Program-made: the position numbers and the translations under genes
Assembly: GCA_019314185.1 (NCBI GenBank)
Contig: JAFCZU010000122.1
Span: 1-9,318, forward strand
Reading direction: 5' to 3'
Source of the DNA: Deltaproteobacteria bacterium
Lineage (GTDB): Bacteria; Desulfobacterota; Desulfobacteria; Desulfobacterales; ETH-SRB1
DNA: 9,318 nt
The notes under the pieces: model-generated
Told to the model about the DNA's origin: nothing
Seen by the model: the letters and a program-made list of their open reading frames with translations, nothing else
The model's database searches: none
In this document: piece after piece, positions 8,301 to 9,318 of the stretch
Layout of the letters: the number at the start of each line of letters is the position of its first letter
Position numbering within the stretch: the first letter of the stretch is position 1

Positions 8301-8876
8301 GTCAAATGTTTCCTCAAGCAGCCATTCGTATATTCGGCTTGATTTGGCAGGATCGACAATGCGAGCATTTACGGATTTGCCGTATATGCTGGTAATGTTT
8401 TCCTTTGTCGTTGCCCGCCAGTGGATATCACCGGCATCGCTTTTCTTAACCCATTTTTCAATTCGCGCAAAAAGGCCTTCGGTTCTGGGGCGGTAACGGG
8501 TGATCTGGTAATCCGCAGGCTGGTGATCTTCGGCTATCTGAGGGCATGAAGGAACCAGGTCCTCAGCACCGGACATCACAAACACATCAGCATCTCTGTA
8601 TTTTGGTAGCCCTTTTTCTGTCTTTCGTGTAATACGCGGTATGGAAAGCTGCCATCCAAGACCGAACGGACCGTTTCCGTTGCCGGTGCTGTATTGCAGG
8701 GTTAATTTGGGTCCAAAATCGCCACGGCAGGGAGATGTATAAATGGGTATTGAAAAATTCCCGGTGCCTGAAAAAAGATTCGGCTGAAAGGTTTCACCAA
8801 TACCTTTGATGGCGCCCCCGCCTTTGGGAAGGGAAATCGCAGGTGTATTTGTTCCTTTTTTTTCAGTCATGGTCAT
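1455..8876 (-). CDS. SpvB-TcdB-RHS giant protein: fused Tc toxin B+C subunit
   Basis: This 2473-residue protein has the order of a Tc (ABC) toxin TcB joined to TcC. Residues ~15-290 are an SpvB domain (KGGGAIKGIGE, YSTGNGNGPFGLGW). FG-GAP/VCBS-like repeats follow at ~419, 470, 522, 580 and 633 (DLFGDGLPD, DLTGDGRSD, DMTGDGLND). TcdB middle/N lies at ~700-840 (GTPWATNLPFPVQVVEKV, REFRGFGRVD) and middle/C at ~845-1010 (RSWFHTGVYF, FRALRGAVLRTEVY). YD/RHS repeats run from ~1340 to 2110, the RHS core is 2113-2171, and a variable C-terminus is 2172-2473. In known Tc toxins B and C form a hollow cocoon that self-cleaves and encloses the C-terminal effector, which the A subunit delivers into target cells. 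The length (~1480 + ~960 expected) fits a natural B-C fusion. The frame is uninterrupted and no signal peptide is seen. Starts at codon 1 or 3 (MTM) are both possible; the ribosome site is weak. Confidence 0.9.
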   Translation of the reverse strand: MTMTEKKGTNTPAISLPKGGGAIKGIGETFQPNLFSGTGNFSIPIYTSPCRGDFGPKLTLQYSTGNGNGPFGLGWQLSIPRITRKTEKGLPKYRDADVFVMSGAEDLVPSCPQIAEDHQPADYQITRYRPRTEGLFARIEKWVKKSDAGDIHWRATTKENITSIYGKSVNARIVDPAKSSRIYEWLLEETFDAKGNHILYEYAGENENTVQNKIYEQNRSYVSQRYIRRIFYGNTPEGVEVGPERTGTHHQDNYSTIKDPVNRFYVFEIVFDYSKLEDGDNPDYTNPPAPRELENIDDNWLVREDPFSSFRSGFEIRTLRRCERVLMFHHFKESGNTPTLVKSTDFKYDNDPQTNLSILSSATVTGYKKKNNGSYLSSDMPPVTFKYSEFKPHEQKYKSVTARGNDMPPMSLKNPETTLVDLFGDGLPDVLNTTSTGYYFWQNLGNANLDVRQRQHAVPARISLSQPGVAFGDMGGDGMADLIVQWPEMAGFYEATSDGEWKPFKKFPTCPSFSLGDPNVRLIDLTGDGRSDVLMTRDLHFLWFECKGEEGYGDPKAVIRLHDLKAFPDVYFNDPSGRVRLADMTGDGLNDIVLLHNGRVDYWPNLGYGKFGKRITMTGSPRLECNFDPGRLFLADLDGSGCADMAYVDMGVDMGKVHFWFNQSGNGWSDEYVINGTPPVTDIDSVQFADIFGTGTATLVWSYDYGRYPGENYKALDFCGGVKPYVLNEMTNNMGATTKVQYASSTKFYLEDKKNGTPWATNLPFPVQVVEKVEVIDHISKTKLVTTYKYHHGNYDGREREFRGFGRVDQLDTETFDDFTSPGLHGDDQLFANNDSAFHVPPVETRSWFHTGVYFNEDRLGEDGEPFDHHKLMEAYKQEFYAGDAKAFPMKDQLVKAHTSGDSIALPHEIFRALRGAVLRTEVYARDGSEKEPHSYVVTQNRYLITEIQPKGNNPHAVYLTTQEESISYHYERNPDDPRVGHEITLKVDEYGNMTDKVSIGYPRRNPVYDEQGELKILYSHTDFIEKPNEDNFYYIGIPYQTRTYEIHGNAWNWNDDSFTKNSFIKYDSTGICDTPDDFKEYDSDPNTYPGVEKRIVEWTRHYFRTNDEPPKLIDGVGDLTHRLPHGEIESLGLPYESYTAAFTEKMCQEIYDHKADGIELGKEGGYHLEPDVNDYWWIPSGRQSFNKNKFFIPEKAQDPFGNISELTLDEYALLMIEARDPVDNVIKALNDYRVLQPYQIKDPNDNYSAVSFDALGMVVGTAVWGEDKNGNPVGDSLNNFVPDLDPIVVNEHIDNPRDNPHDILYDATTRLVYNLDRYMDSSQPNVVYTLAREIHQSPGGSTCKIQHSFLYSDGFGREIQSKIQAEPGPVYDTAGNVVVNNANPRWVGTGTKIYNNKGKPVREYEPFFSDTHIFGIEQHGVSPVLFYDPLERVICTILPNNAYEKVVFDPWYQETWDANDTVLLEPDKDNDVKGYAAAYIDSLNPPYKKWYDQKIIGTNAEKDAAQKTKEHAHTTTIAHLDSLGRTFLTIQDNGPGDADKYKTHVTLDIEGNDLIITDPRKIQVFTHNFDIAGRKLKVDSKDAGLKYLLPDISGENPIYTWDANGNEINTKYDKLRRPEKVWVTRGGSKRLVNDTTYGDHPGVTNAATSNLRAKVYKVLDDSGEIINNEYDFKGNLLATQRKLLKKHDLSVDWNSNPLPELEIEPYVTTQKYDALNRITESTAPDESVQKVTYNEANLLETVKIRLKAEADDRDFITNIDYNAKGQRERIEYGNGVVTVYTYDPETYRLLTIVTQKSSAKTIQDLRYTFDPVGNITQIHDAAYKTVFNHNQRVDPINKYKYDPIYRLIEAAGREHESMTACHYQAQDKKHTEFIPIIPNQPINNGQAIHNYTQYFTYDESGNITQIKHIGHNGWTRNQEYFDTNNQLKTSKTGCNNEATFEFPHDNNGNIEEMPHLREMKWDYANRLTEVETGIRTNGSYDRAYYNYDASGQRVRKVIEIGNKKAEERIYIGGYEIYRKYNGGANTTFERSTLHVMDDTKRIAIIEKKLKDTNDTDSGLALRIRYQLDNHLGSSLLEIDENKKEISYEEYYPYGGTAYMAGENEVEVKLKRYRYSGKERDDETGLYYYGARYYAPWLGRWLSCDPAGMVDEINLYTYVRNNPINMFDRQGLQAEPEIDHSNVGNDINPDNVVSLPEGGDDFQGGEGISPSYEAEKLATAAAASGLCDMFVEDKIWSLNPLNRGKKLEIPAGNNRFQGGLGQNAPAADRATSTRAIQIKSTSQGASKAAQMARNATRAAGRFIQNNPAHAGKSPQAHILMKTGTSADTARSASTALSRARNPLPPNAITPKVTIGLPGYAGLLKGVTVIGGVLAAKQLSEDIEQGDLSSGVGNMTSVGAAIAGMGGVVAGKLGSVAAAAELGSVAAAATAASATLLTAGMVLGVFAAAYAGGSVYNKIFIEPHLDVLATEFMK
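1593..1646 (-). repeat. 27-bp in-frame tandem duplication in the toxin C-terminus
   Basis: Two 27-base units (1593-1619 and 1620-1646) differ only at the last base (C/T). They encode LGSVAAAAE and LGSVAAAAT (residues 2412-2429), lengthening the Ala-rich hydrophobic segment by nine residues, about two and a half helical turns. The near-identity points to a recent slippage or duplication event that kept the reading frame. Confidence 0.9.
2364..2540 (-). other. RHS-associated core with candidate autocleavage aspartates
   Basis: Residues 2113-2171 match the RHS-associated core domain: YRYSGKERDDETGLYYYGAR, GRWLSCDPAG and LYTYVRNNPINMFDRQG. D2145 (in DPAG) and D2168 (in DRQG) are 23 residues apart and correspond to the two aspartates implicated in self-cleavage of RHS and TcC proteins (DPxG-x18-DPxG in the general motif; here x19, with Arg replacing Pro in the second copy). 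Cleavage would be expected just after G2171/L2172, releasing the ~300-residue C-terminus inside the RHS shell. Confidence 0.75.
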
Positions 8877-8894
8877 TATCTCAATGAAGTTTGT

Positions 8895-9227
8895 TTACGT
8901 GGATATTGTGTTCGGTTGCTTAAACGTAACGGATACGAGATCCGCGGCACCGGAGAGAATAAAAACGTCTTTGCTGTCGTCACAGACAGACACACCCTTG
9001 GCGGTTTTCCGAGTAACGCCCGGTATGCTCAGCGCCCAGCCGAGTCCGAATGGTGAGTTTCCGTTGCCGGTCGAATAGACCAAACTCAAGCTCGGCTGAA
9101 ACCCGTTTCGCCCCGGGGGCAAATCAATAGGTACGCTGTAGTTGCCGGTTCCCGTGTGCAGGTCAGGCGAGAACTTCTCACCGATGCCCTTTAATGCTCC
9201 CCCACCTATATTTGTGCCATATGGCAA
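8895..9227 (-). pseudogene. Truncated SpvB N-terminal fragment (stub of a second BC-toxin gene)
   Basis: The frame encodes about 110 residues, of which residues ~8-97 align with the N-terminus of the adjacent giant protein at roughly 58 of 90 positions by hand (shared GGGA, KGIGE, GTGN, YSTGNGN, PFGLGW, LSIP, TRKT). Homology stops after ADLV; about a dozen unrelated residues lead to a TAA only 18 bases before the giant gene's ATG. The SpvB domain normally runs some 250-300 residues, so this cannot fold as a complete domain. The 5' end is also weak: the only start is a TTG at 9227 with no ribosome site, and the frame is closed upstream by TAG at 9255-9257. It is best read as a leftover of a paralogous copy after deletion. 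A translated leader coupled to the giant gene is a less likely alternative. Confidence 0.75.
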
Positions 9228-9262
9228 GTAAGGGCTTGTTAAAATAAAAAAGCTCTATTACT

Positions 9263-9313
9263 TTTGCAGAGTAAGTTCGGAAGCCCGTAGGGCGACTGAA
9301 CTTACTCTGCAAA
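9263..9313. repeat. Large palindrome with 16-bp perfect arms
   Basis: TTTGCAGAGTAAGTTC (9263-9278) is the exact reverse complement of GAACTTACTCTGCAAA (9298-9313). Between them, GG can pair with CT (one G-T wobble), then a 2x2 internal loop, then GCCC (9283-9286) with GGGC (9290-9293) around a GTA loop. The whole 51-base unit can fold into one long hairpin. It sits just upstream of the truncated SpvB stub. It may be a palindromic dispersed repeat or a mobile-element end. On the minus strand a T-rich stretch (9244-9250) follows, so a terminator for a gene beyond the window is also possible, although the T-run is not adjacent to the stem. Confidence 0.85.
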
Positions 9314-9318
9314 CAACG

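Noticed and set aside
9263..9313. Palindrome considered as an integron attC site
   Set aside because: The expected RYYYAAC and GTTRRRY core sites are not present at its ends, and the arms are perfectly paired, without the extrahelical bases typical of attC.

Overview
The window looks like accessory DNA from a Gram-negative bacterium of moderate to low GC. Three things suggest a Desulfobacterota-type or similar environmental proteobacterial genome: a clear GGAGG Shine-Dalgarno, a type II toxin-antitoxin pair of the PF09720/ParE type, and a very large SpvB/TcdB/RHS protein. That assignment is an inference from gene content; no marker gene is present.

Left part (1-689, plus strand): a short upstream stretch with a phased TTCG low-complexity repeat and a GC-rich patch precedes a compact two-gene addiction module. 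It consists of a PF09720-like antitoxin (163-396) and a RelE/ParE-family toxin (393-689), overlapping by four bases (ATGA). Positions 690-1454 hold no convincing gene. They carry weak hairpins and one hairpin (about 1224-1257) that resembles the subterminal hairpins of IS200/IS605 elements, so the stretch is probably degraded mobile or intergenic DNA.

Centre (1455-8876, minus strand): a single uninterrupted 2473-residue gene fills about 80% of the window. Its domain order is SpvB N-terminal domain, FG-GAP/VCBS-type beta-propeller repeats, TcdB middle/N, TcdB middle/C, a long RHS/YD-repeat region, an RHS-associated core with two Asp candidates for self-cleavage, and a variable 302-residue C-terminus. 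This is the architecture of the B and C subunits of ABC (Tc) toxins joined in one chain. The C-terminus is Ala/Gly-rich with long hydrophobic, glycine-zipper-like stretches and a recent 27-bp in-frame duplication. I do not recognise it as a known enzymatic toxin. No TcA-like subunit and no obvious immunity gene lie in the window.

Right part (8877-9318, minus strand): directly upstream of the giant gene is a stub (8895-9227) encoding only about the first 90 residues of a second SpvB domain. By hand it matches the N-terminus of the giant protein at about 58 of 90 positions. It has no good start and is cut off at the point where the paralogue continues. Upstream of it, at 9263-9313, is a large palindrome with perfect 16-bp arms and a nested GCCC/GGGC hairpin. 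Stub, palindrome and intact gene together suggest a rearranged tandem BC-toxin locus in which one copy has been deleted to its 5' end.
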